DNA of 14,691 nucleotides from the NCBI GenBank assembly GCA_964422065.1, contig CAYQZW010000040.1, forward strand, positions 1 to 14,691, written 5' to 3'. Source of the stretch: S141-55 sp964422065 (lineage in GTDB: Bacteria > Hydrothermota > Hydrothermia > WGAB01). The notes beneath the pieces are model-generated. The model searched no databases and had not been told where the DNA came from. It saw nothing but the letters and a program-made list of their open reading frames with translations. The translations under genes and the position numbers were made by a program. This document shows, in pieces, positions 1 through 7,416 of this stretch. The stretch's first letter is position 1, and the number at the start of each line of letters is the position of its first letter.

Positions 1-250
1 AGGGATGACGCAAGGATGCCGTTTCCCAATGGGTGTCCCGAAGGGAGACCGAAGTCCGTTGGAACGTCTCACCAAAAGTCGGAAGGATGACGGGCACAGA
101 CTCCATCCAGGGGGCTAAGTTGGCGAAATTGCCCGCATACGTGAGGGCATCCAGCACGACGACTGACGAGCCCTGGGCCAGAAGGCGACGGACAAGATGG
201 GCACCGATGAAGCCTGCCCCACCGGTCACTAAGAATCGCTGGGCATCCAT
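1..250 (-). CDS. NAD-dependent sugar-nucleotide dehydratase/epimerase, dTDP-glucose 4,6-dehydratase-like (N-terminal part)
   Basis: This is the first 83 codons of a gene that continues past base 1. The protein begins MDAQRFLVTGGAGFIGAH. TGGAGFIG at residues 9-16 is the glycine-rich NAD(P)-binding motif of the extended short-chain dehydrogenase family. VVVLDALTYAGN, with Asp34 placed to hold the NAD ribose, is typical of dTDP-glucose 4,6-dehydratases (RmlB/RfbB), which convert dTDP-glucose to the 4-keto-6-deoxy sugar for surface polysaccharides. The stretch after residue 45 is less typical, although a Leu-Arg-Asp triplet falls where the family usually has Asp-Ile-Arg-Asp. The start at 250 is preceded by AAAGG with a 4-base gap; the ATG at 246 is out of frame. 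The gene lies 29 bases downstream of the M1 peptidase and may be cotranscribed with it. The catalytic Tyr-x3-Lys is outside the window, so the exact substrate is inferred. Confidence 0.8.
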   Translation of the reverse strand, partial: MDAQRFLVTGGAGFIGAHLVRRLLAQGSSVVVLDALTYAGNFANLAPWMESVPVILPTFGETFQRTSVSLRDTHWETASLRHP

Positions 251-279
251 TGGACCTTTAAGAAAATTCCCGGGCGCAT

Positions 280-2190
280 CTAACGAATGACCACGGCTTT
301 CAGGATGCGTGTGGGGCGGAGCGGTGCGTCAAAGCGGAAGAAGTAGACCCCAGGCGCAAGAGGGAGGAGAGTACCGTTCCTGGGATTCTGGATCTCAAGC
401 AGTCGTCGGCCATCTGGCGAATACACCGTGAGCCACGTTCCCCTGGGAAGCGTTCCCATCCACCGCAAGTGGCCTGTCATCGGCTGAATCAAGCGGATCT
501 GGCTGAGGTCGGACTGGAACCTCCCCCGCTCAAAGATGGGGGTCTGTTGGGCTTCTCTCATGATCCAGGGATAGGGATCAAACTGGACGTTGAAAGGTTG
601 GGCATTCAGCGAGAGGGTGAACTCCTGGAAGTCCAGACTGTCCCACACCACTATGGTGGTATCCCCGGCCGCAGTTTGGACCACAAGGTCAATGGGCATC
701 TTAAAGGTGGGCACACCATAGGCGTGGCTCTGGACCTGTTGGATAACGACATAGATCGCATATTGATTGCCGTTGGAGATGTCTGCCCAGCCCCATTGGT
801 ATTTCGGGTGGCCGGGTTCAAAGACCCATTCCTCAAAGAACCAATCCAGATTCTGGCCAGACACGGCCTCCGCCACAGCCTGGAAATCCGTGGTCACGGC
901 GTTGCTATAGGCATACGTCTGCCCATAGGTTCGAAGGATCTCGAAGAAGACCGAGTCCCCGACCACATGCCGCAGCATGTGGAGGACCGCGGCTCCCTTC
1001 CGGTAGATCACACCCCAAGAAAAGAGATTTTGCGGATCGTACATGGGGTAAGGCGGATCGGGCTCGTAGGCGATGGCGGCGTCCAGGATCTGCTGCATGT
1101 ACGTCCGATAGGCGTTGGGCCCGTTCCGTTCGCCGTACCACAAGGCTTCACAATAGGACGCAAAGCCCTCGTTGAGCCAGATATCCCGCCAGTCCCCCAG
1201 CGTGACCCAATCCCCCCACCATTGGTGACCCAGTTCATGCGCGATCACCCAATCCCAATCGTTCCCCCAACCCGAGGAGACATTGATGAAGGTGTTGGTT
1301 TGATTTTCCATCGCGCCACCAATCGGGGCGTGGACATGTCCGTACTTCTCCTGGATAAACGGATAAACGCCAAAGGTGTTTGAGAAGTAGGTAATGATGT
1401 CAGGGAGATTGGCGGTCCGCTGACTGACAAATGCGGAATCCCACGTATAGACCGCGGTCAGGAGCGGCATGGTGTCTGATTGGTACACATAGGGTTCCTC
1501 CCAGACCGCATAATTTGGGGAGCCGGCAAGGACGATGAGATAGGGGGAGATGGGATAAGACTCAGCCCAATGGTAGGTCCACCAACTTCCTGATAAGGAC
1601 GAGTCTATGAGGGTTCCGTTGGCGACCACTTTAAAGCCCTCGGGGACGGTAATCCAGAAGTCCACTGTAGCCTTCTCGGACGGATCATCTAAGATCGGAA
1701 GCCATCGTTTGATGCCAAAGGGTTCGTTATCGGCGTATACCAGGGTGGAACTGATGGAGAGCCCCCCGCCAAAGACCCCGCCCCCTTGCTGAGGATGGCC
1801 TCGGTAGAAAATGTCCACCACAAACGTATCCCCAGCCGGGATTTGGCCTCCAAGGTCAATGAGAAGGGTGGAGTCCGGGCGGGAAAACGACCGGATCTGG
1901 CCGTTGACGAGGACCGAATCCACGGTGAGGCCTACCAGATGCACGGGGTAGACGCTTAAGGTGTCCGCCAGGCTGACCACAGTCTCTTGGGCGTGCGCGA
2001 TGATGGAATCACCGGAAACCGCAATCTGGAGATCAAAGCGGTAATGCAGGGCGTCGTACGCATGGGGGATTTGGGGGAGGGTCAGGAGCATGTAGCCTTT
2101 GGATTCCCCTTTGGCCAACCGTTGTTGGATCGTGGGTGAGGGGATGCCGGGTAGGCTGTTCCACAAGAAGAATGCCAGCAAAACGTGCAT
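280..2190 (-). CDS. Exported M1-family zinc metallopeptidase with C-terminal sorting-like domain
   Basis: This is a zinc aminopeptidase-type peptidase of 636 residues from the chosen start. A short hydrophobic segment (MHVLLAFFLWNSLPGIPS) looks like an export signal. The N-terminal beta-sandwich is followed by the exopeptidase motif GGAMEN near residues 291-296. The zinc site is HELGH at 318-322, with the third ligand Glu341 in WLNEGF giving the M1 spacing HExxH-x18-E. Tyr396 (IYRKG) sits where the family has its transition-state tyrosine. The last ~55 residues (TVYSPDGRRL to GVYFFRF to KAVVIR) resemble the type A C-terminal domain of type IX secretion cargo, so the enzyme is probably secreted or surface-bound; this is inference. 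An upstream in-frame ATG at 2226 would add 12 residues but lies upstream of the -10 box, whereas the ATG at 2190 has GGAGG 5 bases before it. Confidence 0.93.
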   Translation of the reverse strand: MHVLLAFFLWNSLPGIPSPTIQQRLAKGESKGYMLLTLPQIPHAYDALHYRFDLQIAVSGDSIIAHAQETVVSLADTLSVYPVHLVGLTVDSVLVNGQIRSFSRPDSTLLIDLGGQIPAGDTFVVDIFYRGHPQQGGGVFGGGLSISSTLVYADNEPFGIKRWLPILDDPSEKATVDFWITVPEGFKVVANGTLIDSSLSGSWWTYHWAESYPISPYLIVLAGSPNYAVWEEPYVYQSDTMPLLTAVYTWDSAFVSQRTANLPDIITYFSNTFGVYPFIQEKYGHVHAPIGGAMENQTNTFINVSSGWGNDWDWVIAHELGHQWWGDWVTLGDWRDIWLNEGFASYCEALWYGERNGPNAYRTYMQQILDAAIAYEPDPPYPMYDPQNLFSWGVIYRKGAAVLHMLRHVVGDSVFFEILRTYGQTYAYSNAVTTDFQAVAEAVSGQNLDWFFEEWVFEPGHPKYQWGWADISNGNQYAIYVVIQQVQSHAYGVPTFKMPIDLVVQTAAGDTTIVVWDSLDFQEFTLSLNAQPFNVQFDPYPWIMREAQQTPIFERGRFQSDLSQIRLIQPMTGHLRWMGTLPRGTWLTVYSPDGRRLLEIQNPRNGTLLPLAPGVYFFRFDAPLRPTRILKAVVIR

Positions 2191-2195
2191 GGAAA

Positions 2196-2200
2196 CCTCC
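2196..2200 (-). promoter_or_regulatory. Shine-Dalgarno GGAGG fixing the M1 peptidase start
   Basis: GGAGG on the minus strand lies five bases upstream of the ATG at 2190. It selects that start over the in-frame ATG codons at 2226 and 2202. Confidence 0.75.
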
Positions 2201-2209
2201 ATTTTGAAA

Positions 2210-2215
2210 ATTATA
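2210..2215 (-). promoter_or_regulatory. Perfect -10 box (TATAAT) of the M1 peptidase promoter
   Basis: TATAAT is read on the minus strand from 2215 to 2210. Transcription would begin near 2203, giving a leader of about 13 bases that just holds the GGAGG. No good TTGACA is present 16-18 bases upstream, so the -35 is weak or absent. The call rests on the exact hexamer and its position in a 100-base divergent intergenic region. Confidence 0.6.
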
Positions 2216-2282
2216 AGGCGGTCCATGCTTCTCTGGGCCTAATTTCCAGATTTCGGAGAAAACGGTCTGAGATCGTTTCCCT

Positions 2283-2288
2283 TAAAAT
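2283..2288 (+). promoter_or_regulatory. Possible -10 box (TAAAAT) for the hybrid histidine kinase
   Basis: TAAAAT matches the -10 consensus at five of six positions and ends two bases before the ATG at 2291. If it is used, transcription would start near 2295, after that ATG, and translation would begin at the in-frame ATG at 2303 or 2309 with almost no leader. No clear -35 is visible. This is weak evidence by itself but resembles the arrangement at 7403-7417. Confidence 0.35.
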
Positions 2289-2290
2289 AA

Positions 2291-5200
2291 ATGCAGGCTG
2301 TGATGGCAATGCCAGGAAACAAAGACATATTCCCACATCCTCCGGCTCTCGGTCACGTACTATCCGAGATTCTGCAGACTTCGGTGTCCTTTCGCGTCAC
2401 TCTGGTTCCTAAGGCCTCTCCTGAAGCAGCCCACGAACACCTCTCCAAAGGGCGGTTTCTCATCCCACTGGCTCAAGGGTTTTCCCTCCTCATCGAGCCT
2501 GAATCTCCTTTGCCGGACCCTGTGCGTACCCAGGTGGAGGATTGGATCCGACTCAACCTCCTTTACCCCCAGACCTTAGGGGCTCTCCTCTCTCGATTGG
2601 TTTCCCTGGTCCCTCCACACGAAGATCCCTCCCGGTTCATGGACGCCGTAGCGGATCTGTTCCTTGCAAACCTACCGTTCCATGGGGTCATCCTTTATGA
2701 GAAGGTTCTTCAGGTTTTGAAGATCCGTGGGATCCGTTATCTCAAACGTCGCAGGATTTATGAACTTCACGATTTCCCTACACAGGCAGATCCGTTAGAC
2801 CTTCGTGAACTTCCGGAGGACCATCCCTTCCACCAGGTTTTTGCGGGTCAGATCTGGGAAGGGGACGTCACCCTTCATGATCTCTTATCGCCTTGGGTCA
2901 GCCCGGAGGCTCTCGAAGAAGTCGAGCACCTATTGAAGTGGAAATCTCTGGTCCTCGTTCCGCTCCTTTATGAGGACCAGATGTTGGGGATATTGCTTCT
3001 CGGTTTGCGGAGACCTCCCCAGGATCCCATGTGGCGCGCATTGCTTCGTTCTCTCCACTGGTTTATCGGGTTCTTGTGGTGGCGGGTCAAGGTTGTCGGA
3101 CAACTCCATCGGGTTCGTACATTAGAACAGGGGCTTCGCGAGGCCATGGAGATGGCCTTGGAGGGGCATCCCCTGGAGGATGTCGCTACCCGGATCCTCA
3201 AAGTCATCTTGGAAACGACGGGAGCCTTCAAGGCAGCGTTTTTCCAGCCCGTTGAGGAGGGACTGCTTCAAACGGCCCAAATCGGGTTCTCTTCCTACTA
3301 TGTCGAACACTATCGTACCCTGGATGCCACGCAGGGCCTTGCCAGCCAGATCAGAAAGGATCTCAAGACGCTGGTCATCCAGGATGCGATACGGGATCCC
3401 CGCACGCCGAAGGATCTCCTCCAACATGAAGGCTTTCGGTCCTATATTGGCTTTCCCATTGTTCGTTCTGGAACCCTCCACGGGGTCATTGAGGTTTTCT
3501 TTTCACGACCTTTCGAGATCACTCCGGAGGTCCTGGAAGCGACGGAGCGGGTCAACTCTGTCTTTGGGGTTATTTTGGAACAACTCCGTCTTCGGCACGC
3601 TCAGGCCCAACGTCTCCATGTCTTGGAACGACTTCAGGAGGTCCAAAAACAGATTTTTGCTACCCTAAGGCTCGAGAGTATCGTCGGGGCGGTCCGGTCC
3701 CATCTCTCTCGCCTCCCCAAGGTTCGTAAGGTTCACTTTTATCGTGTTCACGAAGAGACCAACGAGCAAGTCCGGCTGGAGGAACTCCCGGATCACCGGA
3801 TACTTGAGGCCTTTTCCATCAAAAAGACTGCGGATCCCATTGCGCGATGTATCCGCACTGGAAAGTGGGTCCAGCATACGCCCCAGGGTACAGGTCGGCG
3901 GCGAGCCAAACCGCGTGTCGACCTGTACCTCCCCATTCGGGTGGAACAACATGTCCGTGCGGTGCTTCATCTCGAAGCTGCCGGCCCGGGCTTCCCCACG
4001 GAAGAAGACCGCCAATTCTTGGAAGTCGTGGCTGACGCCCTCACCCTTGCCCTCCGAAACGTCGAGGTCTATGAGCGGTCCCGTAAGATTGCCAAAGACC
4101 TGGACTTCATGTATAGTCTCCTGCACCGCTCGGTAACGCTGAACTTTGAAGAGTTCTTGGAAGGGCTTTCCGAATCAATCCTTTCTCTGTTCCAGCCGGA
4201 TGCCTTTCTCTTTGCGCATGTTGAGGAAAACGAGGTGATCTTCGATGTTCTCTGGGAGGAGGGGGAACATCTGAAGGCCGAGCCCATGAACCTCAAAGAG
4301 GTCTATGGACTGACGGGATACATCCTGGAGAAGCAAAAACCGCTGCTCCTGCGCGATGCCGAAGTTGACTCCCCGGTAGAGTATTCCGTCGTCGGGAAGG
4401 TCATGCGGTCGTATTTAGGGGTTCCCATTGTCGCGGACGAGGAGGTCATTGGGGTCATCTCAGTCCAGAGTCAACAGCCAGAAGCCTTCACTCCGGAGGA
4501 CCTGCACCTCCTTCAGATGATTGCGAATACACTGGCCAACGTGATCCGCAACATCATCATCCACAAACGAGAGCAGGCTTCCCGTTACTTCCTGGACACG
4601 GTGTTGAACCACACACCGGACTGGATTGTGGCCTTGGACCGAGAGGGAACAATCATTTACTCCAATCCTCAATCGGAGCGCATCATCGGCATGTCCCCCC
4701 GAGTGATCATTGGCAACCCCCTCACCCAATATCTGCCCCGGTCAGACATCGAATCCCTTCTGGTGGCCATCCGGGCCAAAGGGGAATGGGGGCCGGTCGA
4801 GTTCCGATTTGTTCCCCGTCCGGAGACGCGAGAGACGCTTTACCTGAGCGTATCGGGTTCCGTCAACCCCGAGGGAAAAATCATCTTGGTCATCCGGGAT
4901 GTTACACGGGAACACGACCTTGAGATTCAACTTCGGAAAGCCGGATATCTGAGTGCGGTTGGGGAATTGGCGGCCGGGGTCGCCCACGAGATTAACAACC
5001 CTTTGACCGCGGTCATCGGCCTGCTGGACCTCTGGCTTGAGCGCCGAGAACTTCCCGAAGGGCTGGCCAGAGACCTCCAAAAGGTCCGAGAACTGGCCAG
5101 TAAAGCCTCCATCATTGCCAAAGACCTCCTGTCGATCGCAGGAGCCCACCGGGCAGACCGGAGCGAGCCCTTTGAACTCAACCGCGCAGTGGATCGCGTT

Positions 5201-6025
5201 CTCGACCTCTTCCGCGGGGAACTCGGCAAATACAACATTCAGGTGGAACGGATCACCAAGAAGAAACCGATCTATCTCATGGGCCGTGAGGGTGAAATCC
5301 AACAGGTCTTGATTAACCTGTTACTCAACGCGAAGGACGCAATGGTTAGTGCCCGGAAGGGGCATCGGGTCGAGGTCATCACCGACCTCCACAATCGGAT
5401 GGCCATCTTAGAGGTCCGTGATGATGGGCCAGGAATCCCTGAAAAGTATCGACAACGCATCTTTGACCCGTTCTTTTCAACCAAACCTCCTGGCAAAGGC
5501 ACGGGACTGGGGCTGGCACTGTCTATGAAAATCGCACAAGAACACGGGGGAACCCTGGAAGTGGAGAGCGAAGAGGGTCAAGGCGCCACCTTCCGCTTAA
5601 TTCTGCCCGTCCAGGAGGTCTCCGCAGACCAAGTCCCACAAGCCGTACCACGAATCCTCTTTGCAGACAAAGACCAAAGCATGGTCCGCGCGATGGAAAC
5701 CTTCTTCAACCGCAATCACGTACACTACCGGATCTTGACCAGTGGAGAAGAGTTCTTCGAGTATCTGGCGTCCATGGACTTCGATCTGGTGGTCGTCGCA
5801 GAAGACCTTCCCAAACTCTCGTTCCGGGATGAGTTCCTATGGCTGAAACAGCGCCGGCCAGATATGGCCGCCAAAATGATGGTCCTCGTACGCCACCTGC
5901 CTCCACCCGACCTCTTTGTCTTTCTCCAAAAACAAGACCTCCTCATGCTGTTGAAACCCATCACGCCTGAACTCCTCCAGGAGATCATTCGAGAGTATTT
6001 CGAAGACGAGTACGAGTTGAAATAA
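2291..6025 (+). CDS. Cytoplasmic hybrid sensor histidine kinase with GAF repeats, PAS and a degenerate receiver
   Basis: The 1244-residue protein has no evident membrane segment. In order: a degenerate GAF-like region (about 110-265), three clearer GAF domains (about 297-438, 445-595, 603-757), a PAS domain (about 762-877, with LDREGTIIYSNPQSERIIG), a HisKA domain with the H-box GVAHEINNP and His899 as the predicted autophosphorylation site, and an HATPase (about 985-1110) with N-box LINLLLNAKDAM, DDGPGIP, FDPFFSTK and GTGLGLAL. It should autophosphorylate in response to a small molecule, redox or light cue bound by GAF/PAS; the ligand is unknown. The C-terminal receiver-like domain (about 1118-1244) lacks the phosphoacceptor: Ala1170 is where Asp is expected, and Lys1127 replaces one of the acidic pair, although Lys1222 is kept. 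The start is uncertain: 2291 has no ribosome site, and 2303 and 2309 are in-frame alternatives. The gene sits two bases before rsmB. Confidence 0.93.
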   Translation: MQAVMAMPGNKDIFPHPPALGHVLSEILQTSVSFRVTLVPKASPEAAHEHLSKGRFLIPLAQGFSLLIEPESPLPDPVRTQVEDWIRLNLLYPQTLGALLSRLVSLVPPHEDPSRFMDAVADLFLANLPFHGVILYEKVLQVLKIRGIRYLKRRRIYELHDFPTQADPLDLRELPEDHPFHQVFAGQIWEGDVTLHDLLSPWVSPEALEEVEHLLKWKSLVLVPLLYEDQMLGILLLGLRRPPQDPMWRALLRSLHWFIGFLWWRVKVVGQLHRVRTLEQGLREAMEMALEGHPLEDVATRILKVILETTGAFKAAFFQPVEEGLLQTAQIGFSSYYVEHYRTLDATQGLASQIRKDLKTLVIQDAIRDPRTPKDLLQHEGFRSYIGFPIVRSGTLHGVIEVFFSRPFEITPEVLEATERVNSVFGVILEQLRLRHAQAQRLHVLERLQEVQKQIFATLRLESIVGAVRSHLSRLPKVRKVHFYRVHEETNEQVRLEELPDHRILEAFSIKKTADPIARCIRTGKWVQHTPQGTGRRRAKPRVDLYLPIRVEQHVRAVLHLEAAGPGFPTEEDRQFLEVVADALTLALRNVEVYERSRKIAKDLDFMYSLLHRSVTLNFEEFLEGLSESILSLFQPDAFLFAHVEENEVIFDVLWEEGEHLKAEPMNLKEVYGLTGYILEKQKPLLLRDAEVDSPVEYSVVGKVMRSYLGVPIVADEEVIGVISVQSQQPEAFTPEDLHLLQMIANTLANVIRNIIIHKREQASRYFLDTVLNHTPDWIVALDREGTIIYSNPQSERIIGMSPRVIIGNPLTQYLPRSDIESLLVAIRAKGEWGPVEFRFVPRPETRETLYLSVSGSVNPEGKIILVIRDVTREHDLEIQLRKAGYLSAVGELAAGVAHEINNPLTAVIGLLDLWLERRELPEGLARDLQKVRELASKASIIAKDLLSIAGAHRADRSEPFELNRAVDRVLDLFRGELGKYNIQVERITKKKPIYLMGREGEIQQVLINLLLNAKDAMVSARKGHRVEVITDLHNRMAILEVRDDGPGIPEKYRQRIFDPFFSTKPPGKGTGLGLALSMKIAQEHGGTLEVESEEGQGATFRLILPVQEVSADQVPQAVPRILFADKDQSMVRAMETFFNRNHVHYRILTSGEEFFEYLASMDFDLVVVAEDLPKLSFRDEFLWLKQRRPDMAAKMMVLVRHLPPPDLFVFLQKQDLLMLLKPITPELLQEIIREYFEDEYELK

Positions 6026-6027
6026 GG

Positions 6028-7371
6028 ATGATCGGGCGGGACCGAATCGTTGGATCCAAGCCCTCTCCATCGACCTTCCGGTCCTCGTGGAATGTTACCC
6101 TCTATCTCCTGTACCAAACCTTGGAACGAGGGAAGTGGGTCAATCGCATCTTGCCCGGAGTCCTCGCCCAGGTTCCGGATCCCCAGATCCGGAAACAGGC
6201 CACAGAATGGACCTACGGCACACTCAAGTGGCTCCTCTATCTGGACTGGGTTGCTAAACAGTTCCTCCATGGGTATCGGATCCCCGAGTTAGATCCAGAA
6301 GTTCGGACCGCCCTCCGCCTGGGGCTCTATCACCTCCTGAAAACCTCACACCCCCCGTTTGCGGTGGTCCATACGCTCGTGGAATGGCTCAAACGCCGGA
6401 ACCCCGGCGGTGCGACATTGTTGAACGCTGTCCTGCGACGGGTTGCCGACAAAGGCCCACCGGACCCTCCCCATCCCTGGATCGCCTGGAGCATCCCGAA
6501 ATGGCTCTATCGGCGGTGGGAACAACGACTCTCGCCAGAACGCCTGGACGCCTGGATCCGACACTACCACTCTGCGCCTCCGCTCTATGTGCGCTACAAC
6601 GCCCTGAGGATTGAACGGAGTGACTTTGAAGGACTGCTGAGAAGCCTGGGGGTCCCGTACGAACGATACGAGTTCCCGCCAGAAGCCTATCGCCTGGAAC
6701 GACACCCCTGGGAGGTGGACCTCCCGGAAGAAACGTACTACGTCCAAGATCTTTCCACACAGGCGTTGATTCCCTTGGTTCAACCTGAGCCCGGGATGTT
6801 TCTCGTGGACGGGGCCGCCGCACCTGGAGGCAAGGCATCCTCCATGGCTGCGTGGATGCACAACAAGGGACACATCCTCTGCCTGGACCTACACCTGGGA
6901 CGTTGCCGAATCATGCAGAGGGTATTCCAACGCCTGGGCGTACAAAATGCATGGATCGTCAATGCCGACGCACGACGGCTCACCCTGCGCAGAGAGGCCG
7001 ATGGGGTGCTCCTGGATGTCCCGTGCTCCGGGCTGGGGACCATCCGACGGAAACCTGAGATCCTCCTCCGGATGACCCCACAGAAGATCCTTCAAATGGC
7101 CAAACTCCAAAGGGAAATCCTGGATCAAGCCGCCACATGGGTCAAACCCGGGGGCTTTTTGGTCTATGCCACCTGTACCACAGAACCCGAAGAAAACGAA
7201 GAGCAGGTGGAGAGGTTCCTGAAACGACATCCTGAATTTGAGCGGGTCCCGGCAGAGGAGTTTGTGCAGGCCTGGGGGTGGACACGTGACGGTGTCCTCT
7301 GGGTGGAAGGCCCACAGTGGGACTGTGACTTCGCCTTCGGTGTCCGGTTGGTCAAACGTCGCATGCCCTAA
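6028..7371 (+). CDS. rsmB: 16S rRNA (cytosine-C5) methyltransferase RsmB (Sun/Fmu family)
   Basis: This 447-residue protein has the two-part RsmB architecture: an N-terminal all-helical NusB-like RNA-binding domain (about 20-150) and a C-terminal Rossmann methyltransferase. Visible motifs are the SAM-binding DGAAAPGGK (261-269), motif IV DVPCSG with Cys333, and motif VI YATCTTEPEENE with Cys383. In this family the motif VI cysteine attacks C6 of the target cytosine and the motif IV cysteine helps release the product. E. coli RsmB (429 residues) methylates C967 of 16S rRNA; the same target is inferred here. The start at 6028 lies two bases after the kinase stop and follows a weak AAGG, which suggests coupled translation from the kinase transcript. 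Small C5-methyltransferases without the NusB part are excluded by the domain layout. Confidence 0.95.
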   Translation: MIGRDRIVGSKPSPSTFRSSWNVTLYLLYQTLERGKWVNRILPGVLAQVPDPQIRKQATEWTYGTLKWLLYLDWVAKQFLHGYRIPELDPEVRTALRLGLYHLLKTSHPPFAVVHTLVEWLKRRNPGGATLLNAVLRRVADKGPPDPPHPWIAWSIPKWLYRRWEQRLSPERLDAWIRHYHSAPPLYVRYNALRIERSDFEGLLRSLGVPYERYEFPPEAYRLERHPWEVDLPEETYYVQDLSTQALIPLVQPEPGMFLVDGAAAPGGKASSMAAWMHNKGHILCLDLHLGRCRIMQRVFQRLGVQNAWIVNADARRLTLRREADGVLLDVPCSGLGTIRRKPEILLRMTPQKILQMAKLQREILDQAATWVKPGGFLVYATCTTEPEENEEQVERFLKRHPEFERVPAEEFVQAWGWTRDGVLWVEGPQWDCDFAFGVRLVKRRMP

Positions 7372-7402
7372 AGCCTCCCTACAACCCCTTTCCAGCATCC
7401 CC

Positions 7403-7408
7403 TATAAT
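7403..7408 (+). promoter_or_regulatory. Perfect -10 box (TATAAT) positioned for a leaderless transcript
   Basis: TATAAT ends eight bases before the ATG at 7417. The usual 6-7 base distance from -10 to start site puts the first transcribed base at about 7415-7417, so the mRNA would begin at or within two bases of the initiation codon. No purine-rich ribosome site lies in the 16 bases before the ATG, which supports leaderless initiation. A -35 of good quality is not visible. Confidence 0.65.
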
Positions 7409-7416
7409 CACGCATT

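Noticed and set aside
469..1383. A 304-codon open frame on the plus strand opposite the M1 peptidase
   Set aside because: It lies wholly antisense to a gene with clear catalytic motifs, has no recognisable domain, and reads as a Gly/Pro/Arg/His-rich shadow of the opposite strand.
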